From Macrolepiota albuminosa (taxonomy: Eukaryota > Basidiomycota > Agaricomycetes > Agaricales > Agaricaceae), in NCBI GenBank assembly GCA_027475525.1, contig JAMWFC010000053.1:310001-374000 (forward strand): a stretch of DNA of 64,000 nt. The letters run 5' to 3'. The first letter of the stretch is position 1, and each line of letters starts with the position of its first letter. This document shows positions 1-10,860 of the stretch, piece by piece. Both the position numbers and the translations under genes were made by a program. Under the pieces are notes generated by a model. The model was not told where the DNA came from. It ran no database searches and saw only the letters and a program-made list of their open reading frames with translations.

Positions 1-1346
1 GAGGGACCCTGCGCCGGGATCCCCACCCCCTGCTCCAGCCTGGCCCGCATAGCGTCCAGCTGGGCCTCGACTCCCCCCCGGGCCACCCTCGCCTCCTCCA
101 GCTCCCGGAGGGCGGCCTCGCGACCCTCCTCCAGACCCCTCCGGATCGCCGCCTCCTCCCTTGCCCCCTCCTCTCGCTCCTCTCGCTCCCGGTCGGCCTG
201 CTCGAGGCGCTCCTGCAGGGCCCTCACCTCGACATCCAACGGCCGCCCCGACAGCGGAGAAAAAGTCGCCGGCGAGAGGCGCACTGGGGAAGGCGGGGAC
301 GGAGTCTGGGAGGCCGGGGAGGGGGCCTCCGCGGGCAGACGCGCCCTTTTGGAGGGCCCCGGGGAGGGGCTAGGCGACGCCCGCCGTTTTCCCTTATCAG
401 GGCGCCCGCCGCGCCCCTCGCGCCCCGGGGCTCCGGACCGGGTTACCCGACGCGTGATCAAGACCACGGGCCGGCCCCGGCCGCTCTCCCGGACGACCCC
501 CCCTCCCCCAGCCCCGCCCCCAGGACCCTCCACTGGCGCCGCCTCCGGAACCGCCGCCGTCCCCGCGACCCAATCCCTCTCCTCGACACCCATCCTCCGA
601 GTAATGCCCGCCAAGGGCCAACCCTGCTCCCGCGAAACGCAATAGGCCCTCCAAAGGGCCGAAACGGAACACCGCTCGTGATTGAAGCGGCAGGCGTCGC
701 ACACGGAGGTGTCGCGCCGGGACGAGACGGTCGGGACCTCGAAGGAGCAAATGACGTTGCGACGCGCGCAGTGAAGACACTAGGCACCCGGTTTAGCCCC
801 GGAATCAGAGGTAGGAGGCCACTTACCGGCCCGTTGCTGACACACCACGCGTGGGGAGGCAAGCCCCGGGGCCTCACCAATGCCCCCTCGAAGGCCTCCT
901 GCGTGGCACTGGCCCACGCAACCCGTTGGGTATCGGGAACCTCCGAAATGGCCCCCACCGCCATCCCGGAGCGACGGAACCGAGGGGCGACGAGTCTAGG
1001 GCGAGGAGGGGGTGGGGGGCGAGGGGGACGCACGGTCATCCGCGCAAAGGTTGGCGCGGGACGACTCGGCTGAGGCTCCGGGGGGACACTAGGCCCAGCC
1101 TCGGGGACGGGCTCCGAGAGCCGGCTGGGACCCGCCTCGGGTGCCGGAATATTGCGTTGTTCTGAAAAGGGAAGGTTAGTAGGGCAAAGGGGCGGCACGG
1201 GGGTACTCACGTTGTTCGAAGAGCGCCGCTACGCGCTCACGGTCGAGACGAGCCCGGTAACGCGCGTCCCGGGCTCCCCACGCCATGAGGGGCGCGACCT
1301 CGTTCGTCTGCGGGGGCGTCGGGGAATGCGTCGGCGTTCGCGACAT
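1..1346 (-). CDS. Antisense zinc-cluster-like Cys protein gene inside a Gypsy element (3' end beyond window)
   Basis: Spliced gene not visible as one open frame. Exon 1 is 1346-1211, intron 1210-1162 (donor GTGAGT, branch CTAAC, acceptor CAG), exon 2 1161-827, intron 826-780 (GTAAGT, CTAAAC, TAG), exon 3 779-1, still open at the window edge (at least 416 aa). The start ATG (1346) is the first of the open frame. Residues about 1-150 are Pro-rich. At 158-194 lies CLHC...C...CDAC...C, that is CX2CX6C-15-CX2CX6C, spaced like a fungal Zn2Cys6 cluster but with a longer linker. A disordered, basic Pro/Gly region follows, and from about 337 a Glu/Arg/Leu-rich stretch that looks like a coiled coil. 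The gene lies between pol and the 3' LTR (1475) of the element, on the opposite strand. Its function is not known to me; DNA or nucleic-acid binding is inferred from the Cys pattern only. A decayed homologue sits in the same place in the neighbouring old copy. Confidence 0.72.
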
Positions 1347-1474
1347 AGTTGGGTTTGATGGTAAAATTTTTTTTTCGTTACGTGGCAGGACAGGCGCCGG
1401 TTCCCACGCTCAAGCCCGGTCCGGACCTCCGGCTACGCGCGCCTCGGAGGGTCTCGGCGCTGAGGGGGGGGTGA

Positions 1475-2280
1475 TGTCACGACCCCTCCCCCCCGGAACC
1501 TCCCCGGGACACCCCCGGAGTCCCATCCGGGAACCTCTTCCGTCAATCCCACAGCGCACCCCGCCCCCACCGCTACCGACGCCGCCCTCACACGCATCAA
1601 GGACCACCATCAGCCATCAACGATCGCCATCAGCCAGCCCCCGGGACCCCTGCATCACGGACCCCGGGATCACCCGCCATCAACGATCAGATCACGCGGC
1701 TCGCATACGGCCATCACGCATCACGCCCCACGCATCACGACTCCCTCCGCACCAATTGATCGCGCGTCCCCACACGCGCGATCCCGGTATACAGTCCCCG
1801 GCCGCTACTCAATGGCCCCCGGAACTCATCCCAGACACCCCGGAATCCCGAGACACGATCCGTAGTACTTATAGTATAGCTCCCCGTTGTATTCGACAGT
1901 CTTGATATTACATACTTTGCATAACTGTTACTTGGATATTGCGTGCCCTTTGTTTGACTGGCACGCCTCGTTTGGTACGCTTCGACTGGCACGCCTTAGT
2001 ATTCGCGTGCTATAAGTTTGGTACGCACTTCGCGACTCTTAAATTACTAACTTGGTCTCGTCTTAGAACCTCCGGTTCACGACTCGACCCCCTCTAACTC
2101 CCAGCCACTTTCACCCCAAAACCCCCGGACTCTAGTCCCCCCCTCCCGGGATTACCCTGTCCTCGTCTTGAACCCCGGAGTCCTAGCCCGGAGTTCCAGA
2201 CACCCGAGTATCCGTAGATCAAGTCCGCATCGTAAGGGCGTCGCTTTCCCGGAAAGCCCCCGATTCAGCGGAACCTGACA
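1475..2280 (+). repeat. LTR3a, 3' LTR of the young Gypsy element
   Basis: Begins TGTCACGACC right after a G-rich polypurine tract and ends GGAACCTGACA; TGTCA and TGACA form the terminal inverted repeat. 806 bp. The same start (TGTCACAACC, 6164) and end (AACCTGACA, 8929) delimit the older copy LTR3b. Confidence 0.8.
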
Positions 2281-3905
2281 AAAAAAAGGATGGATCCCTT
2301 TGACTATGCATCGACTACTGGGGGTTGAACAAGATCACCAAGAAGAACCAATACCCCCTCCCCCTTATCAGAGACCTGGTCGACTGCCTCTAAAAGGCCA
2401 AAGTCTACTTGAAGATCGACCTTCACTCTGGCTACAACAACATCCAGATAGCCCTGAGACACAAATGGAAGACTGCCTTCCGCACCCGCTATGAGCTCTT
2501 CGAGTATCTGGTAATGCCCTTCAGTATGACTAACTTCCCTGTGACCTTCTAGTACTTCATGAATGACATCTTCCACAACATGAATGACGTCTTTGTCATT
2601 GTGTACCTGGACAACATCCTGATCTACTCTGACTCTCTTGACAAACACCAAATCCACATCCAACAGGTTCTTGAGCAACTCTGGAGCCACAACCTGCATG
2701 CAAAACTGGAGAAATGTGCAACACCTCCAACTATGCCATTGCCAGCATCCTCTTGCAGATGAGACTGGACAACCAGGAACTCTGACCCATGGCTTTCTAC
2801 ACCTGCTTGATGATTCTGGCTAAGCTCAATTACAACATCTACAACAAGGAACTCCTTGTGATTGTCAAAGCCTTCAAGCAATAGTAAGCCTACCTCAAAG
2901 GCACCCCCCACCAGATCCAGGTATACTCAGACCACAATAACCTTCAGTACTTCATGACCACCAAGCTTCTCAGCTGACAACAAGTCTGATGGTCCAAAGT
3001 CCTCTCAGAGTACGACTTTACCATTTATTATTGCCCTAGACAACTCAGAGCCAAACTTGACACCCAGATATCTACCCTGAGAAGTCCTTCGAGGCAGAGT
3101 GGAATGCCTTCAACCATCCTTCCAAACATTTGAACATAGTACTAATCTTGAATGAGGAAGGGATTTTGAGCAGATCCAGGACTCCTCCCAGAATGACTAC
3201 TTCATCCAGCACAAACCCCAGAGCCCCACCCTTGATGGACCCCCTCTCAACCCCTCTTTCACCCTCTCCCCTGACAGCAAGATGCTCCTCCACAATGGCC
3301 ACGTCTATGCCCTGAACTGTAAGAATGTCTGCCTCGATATCCTCTGACAGCACCATGATCACAAGCTCAGGGGACACCCAGAAATATGTAAGACCCTCCA
3401 ACTCATCTTCTGCACTTACTTTTGGCCAGGAATGAAGAAGAATGTCACCCAATATGTCCAAGCCTGCAAAACGTGCCTCTGGGCAAAAGTCCTCCAGCAC
3501 AAGCCCTACAGATTATCGCCTTGCCCTCTCTCTGGGGTTAAAAGGACTCCACCCTATGTTCTATGTCAGGCTCCTTTCCTGGACAATGCCCTGATCGGCC
3601 CCCCTGTTGAAGTAGACAATGAGTACTACTACAAAGTAGACTGCATCCTCAACTCCTAAATCATTCAAGGATGACTAAACTACCTCGTACAGTGGGTGAG
3701 CTATGGACCAGAAAACGACACCTGGAAACACTGGGCAAACCTAAAGGACACCTCCAACAAGCTCCAGGAATCCCACAACACTCACCTGGACAAGCTCTGG
3801 CTCTACACTGGGCAAACCTAAAGGACACCTCCAACAAGCTCCAGGAATCCCACAACACTCACCTGGACAAGCTCTGGCTCTCTGAGGCTAAAGACCTTAC
3901 AAACA
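2281..3905 (+). pseudogene. pol: Gypsy pol relic: RT, RNase H, integrase zinc finger, chromodomain
   Basis: Translated with stops, the frame at 2281 reads KKKDGSL*LCIDYWGLNKI and continues through the RT motifs to VIVYLDNILIYSD (catalytic YxDD changed to YLDN). Around 2900-3040 are RNase H remnants (YSDHNNLQYF, FTIYYCPRQLR). At about 3350-3490 is an HHCC integrase zinc domain (GHPEICKTL...WPGMKKNVTQYVQACKTC). The integrase catalytic core is deleted: the text jumps to a chromodomain at about 3600-3760 (EVDNEYYYKVDCILNS, LVQWVSYGPENDTW), which marks the element as a chromovirus. Several stops and frameshifts; not functional. Confidence 0.85.
3731..3884 (+). repeat. 77-bp tandem duplication at the chromodomain end
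   Basis: The segment starting CTGGGCAAACCTAAAGG at 3731 is repeated from 3808 with the same text, a period of 77 bp. It duplicates the C-terminal edge of the chromodomain in the pol relic. Confidence 0.8.
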
Positions 3906-4109
3906 GCTACAAGAATGTAACTCCTGCCTCTGGACTCACCAGGGATTCAACTCCCATTAATAAGTTTCTCTTACCTTTCTCCCTTTACCCCCCTACTTTC
4001 CATCTCAATACTTACATTAACACAGAAACTTTATATACTGACTAATCTATAATATAATACAAAGCCACAGAAGAAACAAAAGAATGCAATACCGTAACAC
4101 AACAAGAAA

Positions 4110-6014
4110 TCATGATCTGGGAGCCCTGCTGGACTCCTCCCCCATCTCTGATCTCTCTGGCATACTTGCTCCCACCCCTGCTGCCCCTACTGCTGCCTCC
4201 ATCAATGCCACTACTGTCACTACTCTCTCATTGTAAAAGAGGAGGGGCTCCCCCGCATCCACCACCATTTCCGCTGACAATTGAGTTGCATCTCTAATAG
4301 GCAGCCAGCAGACATCCCAGCTGACCAACCCCTTGGGCGACCTTTGCTAGGGGAGGGTTGGACGTTGAAGACATGCCCTGCAAGATGAGGGCATGGGCAG
4401 AAGCACTCCCATCTAGTAGAAGGCAGTGCTCCTGCACCCAGCCTAGGAAAAAATCAGCCAAGACCTTCACAAGATTCATGATAGGCTGCTTACACATTGC
4501 TTCCTCCCAGGCAGCTGCCACACTCCTGACTAGCCAGCTCCTCCAGGCCCCCTCCACTCTTCCTAGCAGCTCCTACAACTCCACTACCCTTTCCCCCTGT
4601 GCCCTGGGATCTGGAGCCTGCCCATCTCCCTGCTCAAGTCAGACTCTCAGGCTGGCCACTTCCCCCTTTCCCCCTGTGCCCTGGGATCTGGAGCCTGCCC
4701 ATCTCCCTGCTCAAGTCAGACTCTCAGGCTGGCCACTTCCTTTCAGGGCCTCCTGGGCCTGGCTCACCTCATCTTTTTCAACCTGCACATCCTCCTGCAC
4801 CCTCCTCTCCCACTGCACCTCCACGTACATCTTCCAGAGTCTCGTCATCAAGCGCTGCTCCCAAATGGTGGCCTCCTCGAGCTGGCAATGGTATGACATG
4901 ACACTTCCCACCTCAGACCCCAGAGCTGCCTCCAGGAGTGGCTGACTAGGGCCCAGCAAAGGCACATGTCTCTCTGAATCCAACAAACCCATGCCCAGGA
5001 ACTTCAAGGACCTTCAGACTCGCTGGATGAGAGGCTGCTGCTCCTCATCTGACTCCTCAGGGGATGCCTGCCACTTGCCCTTGTCCCAGCAGGGCTCCTC
5101 CAGCTTGTTGTCTTCATTGTTGTCTGAGGACCTCACTACAGCAGGACGTTTTGCATAGGTGCACTGACACACCTGTGCCTTTTTCCTCCCTTGATCCCCT
5201 GATGGTACCATGCTCGCTAACGTCCCCCTCACTCTTGTCCATGTTCCCTGACCCTCCCTCAGCTGCTCCATGACCCAATTCTCACCCCACCCCTGCTCCT
5301 GAGCCATGCAGCTCGCCCTCCAAGCCAAATCCACTGAACAGCACTTATGTCAGATATGACACTGCACGCACATCAAAGTGTCCTAGCAGGCCTCCACCAC
5401 CAGCTCCTTGAACTTGCACAGCACTCTTTGATGGGCACATATCACGCACTAAGCCAACATTAGTAGGATCTCTAAGCAACCAAAACAGGGCTTACCAGAC
5501 TTGTAGCCTCACACCATGATCATGCCGGAGAACTTTGGTAGCGCTCCTGCACCACCATAAACTGCTCCAGTGTCACCTGAGCCTGAGGGACATGCTGCGC
5601 CGCAGAAATGGGCCACACCTGCCCCATACCAAGGGAGGGGTGGTCATGGCAAGACGACAAAACAGGGAGATAGGAAGGGGATGGCCCCGGCTGTGCTTGT
5701 GGGGGCTCTAGAGGAGACAATGGCCTTGCCGCCACCGAAGGAGAAGATGGCTTTGCCAACAGGATGGGGAGTTGGACCAGGGGAATGGAAGGCCTGGCCA
5801 CGAGAGAGGGAAGAAGCATGGATTCTAAAAACAGGGCTGAATAGCAATCTAAAATCAGAAATGGACACTCATAAGTGAGCTGTGCAATATGCCAGCTATC
5901 TTGTTGCTGGTCATACTCTGATCGGTGTCTGTTGTAGTCCTGCCACAACACCACAGAGTCGTTTCTAGCAGGAGGAGGAGTAGGGGAGCGGAGAGGCATG
6001 ACATGGTGCGACAT
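4110..6014 (-). pseudogene. Decayed homologue of the antisense zinc-cluster gene
   Basis: Reads from an ATG at 6014 (MSHHVMPLRSPTPPPARND, Pro-rich as in the young copy) through a frame open to 5520. A 47-nt intron lies at 5495-5449 (GTAAGC donor, CTAAT branch, TAG acceptor), the same position, phase and length as intron 2 of the young copy. Exon 3 begins CVICAHQRVLC and continues to CVQC...C, so CX2CX6C twice is kept although two stops fall in this stretch (one just before CVQC, one inside the second cluster). WRASCMAQEQGW here matches WRAYCVSREQGW in the young copy. The 4711-5007 part (HCQLEEATIWEQRLM...) keeps the charged coiled-coil-like tail. The first intron appears partly deleted near 5860. 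Placement between pol and 3' LTR is the same as in the young copy. Confidence 0.72.
4593..4747. repeat. 77-bp tandem duplication in the antisense pseudogene
   Basis: The stretch from CCCCCTGTGCCCTGGGATC at 4593 is repeated from 4670 (period 77 bp). It lies in the coiled-coil-encoding part of the antisense pseudogene. Confidence 0.75.
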
Positions 6015-6192
6015 GTTGGACAGGGGTTGAGCTCAAATTTTTTTTTTCCTTTTTCTAGACCCCTTGCTGATGGCATCAGACTTCAGATTTTGACTTCACT
6101 TCTCATGTGGAAAGCACACAGCTACCAATGCTTTGTAGGGTTTCAGCACTAAGGGGGAGGTAATGTCACAACCCGTTACCCTGACACACCAC

Positions 6193-7229
6193 TGATGAGC
6201 TCCCATTATAGATGACCACGGATAGCGCCAACACAAGCACCTCACATTGGCACACTGGGACCATCAGGAGCGGCACATCTTAGCACTCCAGGGGCTAATT
6301 TTTGCATATTTTTATGTTAATAACTCGCAGCTGGAGCCTCTAATTACTCCAGGACCACTCTTTATGGCACCATCTATTCTTAGCACTCCTCTTGACACCT
6401 TGCCGCACCTTGCCACTCACCCTTCAGGGCCATACACGGACACAGACACTTGGCACCCATGATGCTCTTAGCCGGTGGCAGCAGGAATGATGAAGTATTT
6501 TATGACAGACAGCTTGGAGTTTCACCTTAGCACCTGATGTCGCTTAGCTTCTTGCCGACTCAGACTGACAGCATGATTGTGGACTTTTTCACCATATAGT
6601 TTAATTCAGGGCATTTACTTACATATAAATACTTACTTTTTGTTAGTAGTACACAATCAATTTGGCAGTAGGGATTGTATCCCAACATTTTGGTCACCCT
6701 ACGCAACAGACTACCTTTTGTTGACCGTGTCGGCAAGGGGACTCTGCTTTAGTTCTCTCTCACCCTTTCTGTCTGCAATCTCTTAGTGCCTTGCAACTAC
6801 GGCAAGGCATTTGTGCTTAGATCTGCTAAGCAATCTCGTCATTTTATCATCTCTTTTAGGTGCTAACACTTAGCGCCTCTTAGTGACCCCTTTACAGTGT
6901 CTCTTAGCGCCTTTCCTTGGCGACTCTCTCTCGCGCTCCTTAGCACCTTTCCTTGGCAACTCTCTCTTGCGCTCCTTAGTGCCTTTCCTTGGCGACTCTC
7001 TCCCGCACCTCTTAGCATCTTTCATTGGTGATTTTTAGCATACTCTTGCCACATTTTTGGGCCTTAAATAAGCGCCAATCTCCCCTTTTCCTTACCACTA
7101 ACCTCTTGCCTACTGTGCGTTCTCTGGGACCTGTCCGGAACTCTCTCCCATACTTAGCGTGTCCAAAGCTATATTGACTAAGTAGCTGTACTAGTGATAG
7201 TGCACCTTAGCGCAATTTGGGCGTCATCA
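6193..7229 (+). repeat. Solo LTR4c with 4-bp target duplication CCAC
   Basis: Starts TGATGAGCTCCC and ends TTTGGGCGTCATCA; the same end occurs at 20335 and, inverted, at 42468. Flanked by CCAC on both sides (6189-6192 and 7230-7233). It contains a run of about 40-60 bp units with CTTAGCGCCTTTCCTTGGCG (about 6890-7030). No internal retroelement region is attached, so it is a solo LTR. Confidence 0.75.
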
Positions 7230-7888
7230 CCACACAAACCCTGACACGCCACAACATGCAAGCCCCGACATCCTGCCCTCACCATCCAACCAAGTGACTA
7301 ACTCTGGTGCCCGTCCACAAGCTCCAGTCTCACAATCGTCTCAGCATTCAACTATCTGCCAACTGATGGGCCCCAACTAATCCCCCCAGCTCCACACCCG
7401 TACCCAGACAATATGCTGCACAGGACTTGCACTCGGACAATACAACGCATAGGAATAACCACATGGAGCCTAGCCCCAGAGCTCATCCAGACGCCCCAGA
7501 CCTTAGCTGCTGTAGATATATAGCTGGTAGCCAGTCATCTGTCACAGTAGTCTTGATATTGCTATAACTCCCATTTCTATACTCTCTTGTCTGTCTTGTA
7601 CCATCTACTTAATCCATCTTCTTATTCTCTCAAGTTTCTCAGTTCTCTGAGTCTCACTTTGATCTTCTCTCAGTCTCCCAGTTTCAGTTTCAGTCTCCCA
7701 GTCTTAGTCTCCTCCTCCAATCACCTCCCATTATCCTCTGCCCTAACCGGCTCTGCCTCTCCCCATCCCCACATTCTGGACTTAGCCTGAGATCCTGCTC
7801 CACCCTACTCTCACCCAAAACTCCAGATCTCATCCTCCATTGCCTGGAGACACTCTGTAGACTTTGAGTCCACCTAGTAAGGACCCAC

Positions 7889-8887
7889 TAATATGACGCT
7901 ATACCAGCAGTCAGAGACACAACATGCACCAGAAGTCAAAATAAACATTTAATCATAAGGCTGAAAACTGTAAGCCTCCTAGTAGCAGTCTCAACAAATT
8001 ATATCTCCAAAAACACCCCAATAAATATACAGACAGTACAGAACAAAGGGCAGGGACCAGCTCAAGCTATCCACTCAACAATAGCCCAACCACTGTAATG
8101 GGGAGGAGAAGCATGGGAGCTGGCAGAAGTGATGAAATAGATTAAATTGTGATGATCTAAATTAAGATCAGATCTGACAATGCCCAATTTGACATGACTG
8201 AAAGGGGTAAGGAAAAGAAGCATGGAGGAATGTTAAAAGAAGCATGGAATGCAGGGAAGCACTAAAAGGGGAAAGAAGGATCTATGAATGGGATCAGGCT
8301 AAATGGAGCTAAAGCAAATGGGGAAGTGGCAATCAGAGACATCTGGAGGAATGGTGGAACTGGTGGCACCGAAACATGCCTCTCAAAAGGGAAATTGGAC
8401 TATCAAATATGTTCTGGAGGCTGGGGAGTTGACAACAAAGAGTCATGTGTAGATAGTGGTCTGTGCACCAGAAAAACAGTATAAATAGCCCAAGTTTAGT
8501 AGAGAATAGACAGGCAATTGATAGGCAAAGGCTCAGTGGTTCCCAGGGAGTGAATCACCTAGGCTAGAGTTTATTGAACACCTCTTATTGGAAGTCTATT
8601 GGTAGACAAAGGCTCAGTGGTTCCCAGTGAATCACCTAGGCTAGAGTTTATTGAACACCTCTTATTAAAAGTCTATTGATAGACAAAGGCTCAGTGGTTC
8701 CCAGGGAGTGAACTACTTAGGCTGGAGTTTATTGAGAACCTTCTTCTGCCTATCAGGATATTTGATATTCTGTGAAGCACCCAATACATCAACCTTACCA
8801 TCAAGCACCAGTGTGGATTAGAGAAAACTTTCTAAGACTTCAAGAAAGCCCCAAAACTATCAGTACTACTTGCAACCAAGTACTACA
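7889..8887 (+). repeat. Solo LTR1c, flanks CCAC and CCGC
   Basis: Matches LTR1a (39597-40583) and LTR1b (28462-29401, inverted) from its first bases (TAATATGACGCTATACC against TGATACAATGCTGTACC, transitions) to the end CCAAGTACTACA. The 4-bp flanks CCAC/CCGC differ by one CpG transition and probably are the target duplication. Removing it joins the two parts of LTR3b. Confidence 0.75.
8515..8745 (+). repeat. Tandem repeat of about 80 bp, three copies, inside LTR1c
   Basis: Unit: AGGCAAAGGCTCAGTGGTTC, then CCAGGGAGTGAATCACCTAGGCT and AGAGTTTATTGA, occurring three times with small differences. LTR1b has two copies and LTR1a one. Confidence 0.75.
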
Positions 8888-8929
8888 CCGCTTGCCTCCA
8901 GAGGCCCCTGTCATCAGCAGAACCTGACA

Positions 8930-10860
8930 AAATATAGCTCTTTGCCAGATTCTTATCTACGAATTTGCACAGCACCTTGAGCTCTGCTGGTGCAAGCTGG
9001 TACAGCTTTCCTGGGGATGGCACATCTGCTCCATTCAGAAAGTCGATCCCAAGTTCATGCATCTGGTGCTCTGGCAACCACTTGGAATGCTGCTTGTCGA
9101 AGACGTCTAAGAATTCATGAAACTCCTCTGGCACCAACTCCTCTACAGCTCTTTTTCCTCCCACCTTCCTCCACTCTCTTTTTGCCAACATCTGCAACAC
9201 TCCACACCTCTGCTTAGACTGCGCATCTCAGCATTGCTCAAGATACATGCCATCCCAGATGTAGATTGTGCTTCTGCCTATGCCAATACATTGTCAATAC
9301 ATGTCTTTGCCACTGCCTTCAGAGGAAATGTGTCCTCTAAGTACACGCACACTTCAAGCCACAAAACAACTCCCAGGCATCCACCACTACCAGTCCACCA
9401 TAGCCCAGGTGTCCACAATGCATGTCAAGGCAACCCCAGTGCTGTGGAGCCTCAGTGTGACCAGGAACTTGAGTGCTGAGTAAGGAAAGCAGGGCAATCT
9501 AGCATGCATCATAGCCACACATTGTTGATGATGGTACCTCTTTGTCTTAAAACTCACTTTGTCTGGTCTATGTAACACAATGCCATTGCTTGGTGTGAGT
9601 ACATAAAACCTGTTGGTTGCGCTCATCATGACAGCATGAGGCAACCCTAGACAAAACCTGCTGCTGGCCTCTTCTTCTTCTTCTTCTCCTCACCTGCTGT
9701 CTTGCCCATTACACCTAGTGCCTCTGCAATTGCAGCTCTTATCAACACCATCAAGAGTGGACAGTCTGCCATCAGATGGCCAGACTTTCCACACTTGAAA
9801 CACTTCCAGATACTGGACAAGGTTTTTGCATGATTGATATCCATCACGTTTGGATCAGCCGATGCTGGTGGGGGCACTGGGTGCACCACCACCTGCAGTG
9901 CCAGCAAGGATGTGGCCAAGGAGTGTGGCACTGAGGAGCTGCCTTCACCCCAGTTGCCTTTCCTTTTTGCTGCAATATTGGCCAACTTGCTTTCATGACA
10001 AAGCAGGATGTCCCTTGCCTGCTCCACCATCTCATAATCAGTATTCACTAGTGCCTCCATGGCTGCTGGGCTCAGACCCTTTCAGAAGTGATCCTTCATG
10101 TACTCACTGTCTGCATCAGCCCTATCCAACTTTCCTTTGAGTTTGAAGAACATGGTGCAATAGTCCATGATCAATCTGGACCCCTGCTGGAGCTGGCTGA
10201 TGCATGCCAGTGCATCCTGCACCAGATCTTGGATGCAGAACACCATCTTAAAGTCCTCCTTCCAGGCCTGCCACCAAAAATGCTTGGGGTTGACAGTCGG
10301 ATTGTCCGAGCCCATAGTGATCACACTCAACCAGTCCTGTGCCAACCCCATAAGGTAAGACTGCACCTACAAAATCTTCTGATGCTCATTACAGAATGCC
10401 TTGAACTCCATGACTACTTCAATCTGTCACATGAACTGATCCACCAGGGGCCATAACTTCTCATCATACACTTTGGGCATGTTGATCCTAGGCTGGTGAC
10501 AGATCTTGTGGTGCTCCTGGCCCTGAACCACAAGTCTCAGTAGTGCAACATGCATGAGGACTAACTTCATACCACACTAGAACTCGGCTTGTATTTTGCC
10601 AAGGCTTGACTGCAGATGTGCTGTAAGGTCTGTTTTGATGGCCTGAAACTCCATTTGCCACCAGATTGTTGCCTGTGGCTTGCATTGCCAAGTTGTCATG
10701 ACTCCCAAGTGGTGCAGGCATTGTTGACATGCTTGCACAAGAATTTTCTAGAGTTTGATTCAAGTGTAAGGTTATTGTCAGTAATTCGCAATGTGACACA
10801 ACAAAAACTCTAAGAACGAAGATGTATTCATAATAGTATAACAACAACGCATACATTGTA
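8930..10860 (-). pseudogene. gag-pol: Minus-strand Ty3/Gypsy relic: gag, protease, start of RT
   Basis: Reading from right to left on the minus strand: degenerate gag N-terminus (about 10856-10488), gag core (10366-10082), gag with zinc knuckle CFKCGKSGHLMADC (CX2CX4HX4C; ORF 10060-9647), a protease-like stretch (9644-9387, VDTWAM where VDSGA is expected), and the pol linker (9200-8930; VPEEFHEFLDVFDKQHS...PSPGKLYQLAPAELK). The RT is cut off at 8930 just after KNLAKSYI, where the old chromovirus inserted. Stops and frameshifts between segments. No LTR recognised at the right end. Confidence 0.75.

Larger units (their letters stand above)
1..2280 (+). mobile_element. Young Ty3/Gypsy (chromovirus-family) element, 3' end only
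   Basis: 3' portion of an LTR retrotransposon running off the left edge: antisense gene (1-1346), a T-tract and spacer (1347-1461), a polypurine tract of G residues (1462-1471) and the 3' LTR (1475-2280). It is very GC- and CpG-rich, unlike the rest of the window, which suggests a recent copy. At 2281 it abuts reverse transcriptase codons of an older copy of the same family (KKKDGSL region), so it inserted into that RT. Its 5' LTR and pol must lie to the left. Confidence 0.7.
2281..8929 (+). mobile_element. Old, decayed Ty3/Gypsy chromovirus with nested insertions
   Basis: The right part of an old element of the same family as 1-2280. Order: RT, RNase H, integrase zinc domain and chromodomain (2281 to about 3905), antisense zinc-cluster pseudogene (about 4110-6014), polypurine tract (6151-6160), 3' LTR (6164-8929, itself split by two solo LTRs). 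Gag, protease and the start of RT are not here; they should lie left of the young insertion. Many TAG/TGA codons stand where Gln, Arg or Trp is expected. The right end (8929) lies inside the RT of a minus-strand Gypsy relic. Confidence 0.8.
6164..8929 (+). repeat. LTR3b, old 3' LTR split by two solo LTRs
   Basis: Starts TGTCACAACC after the polypurine tract AAGGGGGAGG and ends AGAACCTGACA at 8929, matching the ends of LTR3a. The LTR text runs 6164-6192, 7230-7888 and 8888-8929, interrupted by LTR4c (6193-7229) and LTR1c (7889-8887). Without the insertions it is about 0.73 kb, close to the 806 bp of LTR3a. Confidence 0.75.

Noticed and set aside
161..1358. Several GC-rich open frames on the plus strand and other minus frames
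   Set aside because: They are shadows of the spliced minus-strand gene 1-1346 and of CG-rich LTR flank; only the spliced frame has a coherent Cys motif and conserved intron.
7889..8887. LTR1c as a 5' LTR of a complete element
   Set aside because: Both sides are halves of LTR3b with a near-matching 4-bp duplication, so it is a solo LTR.
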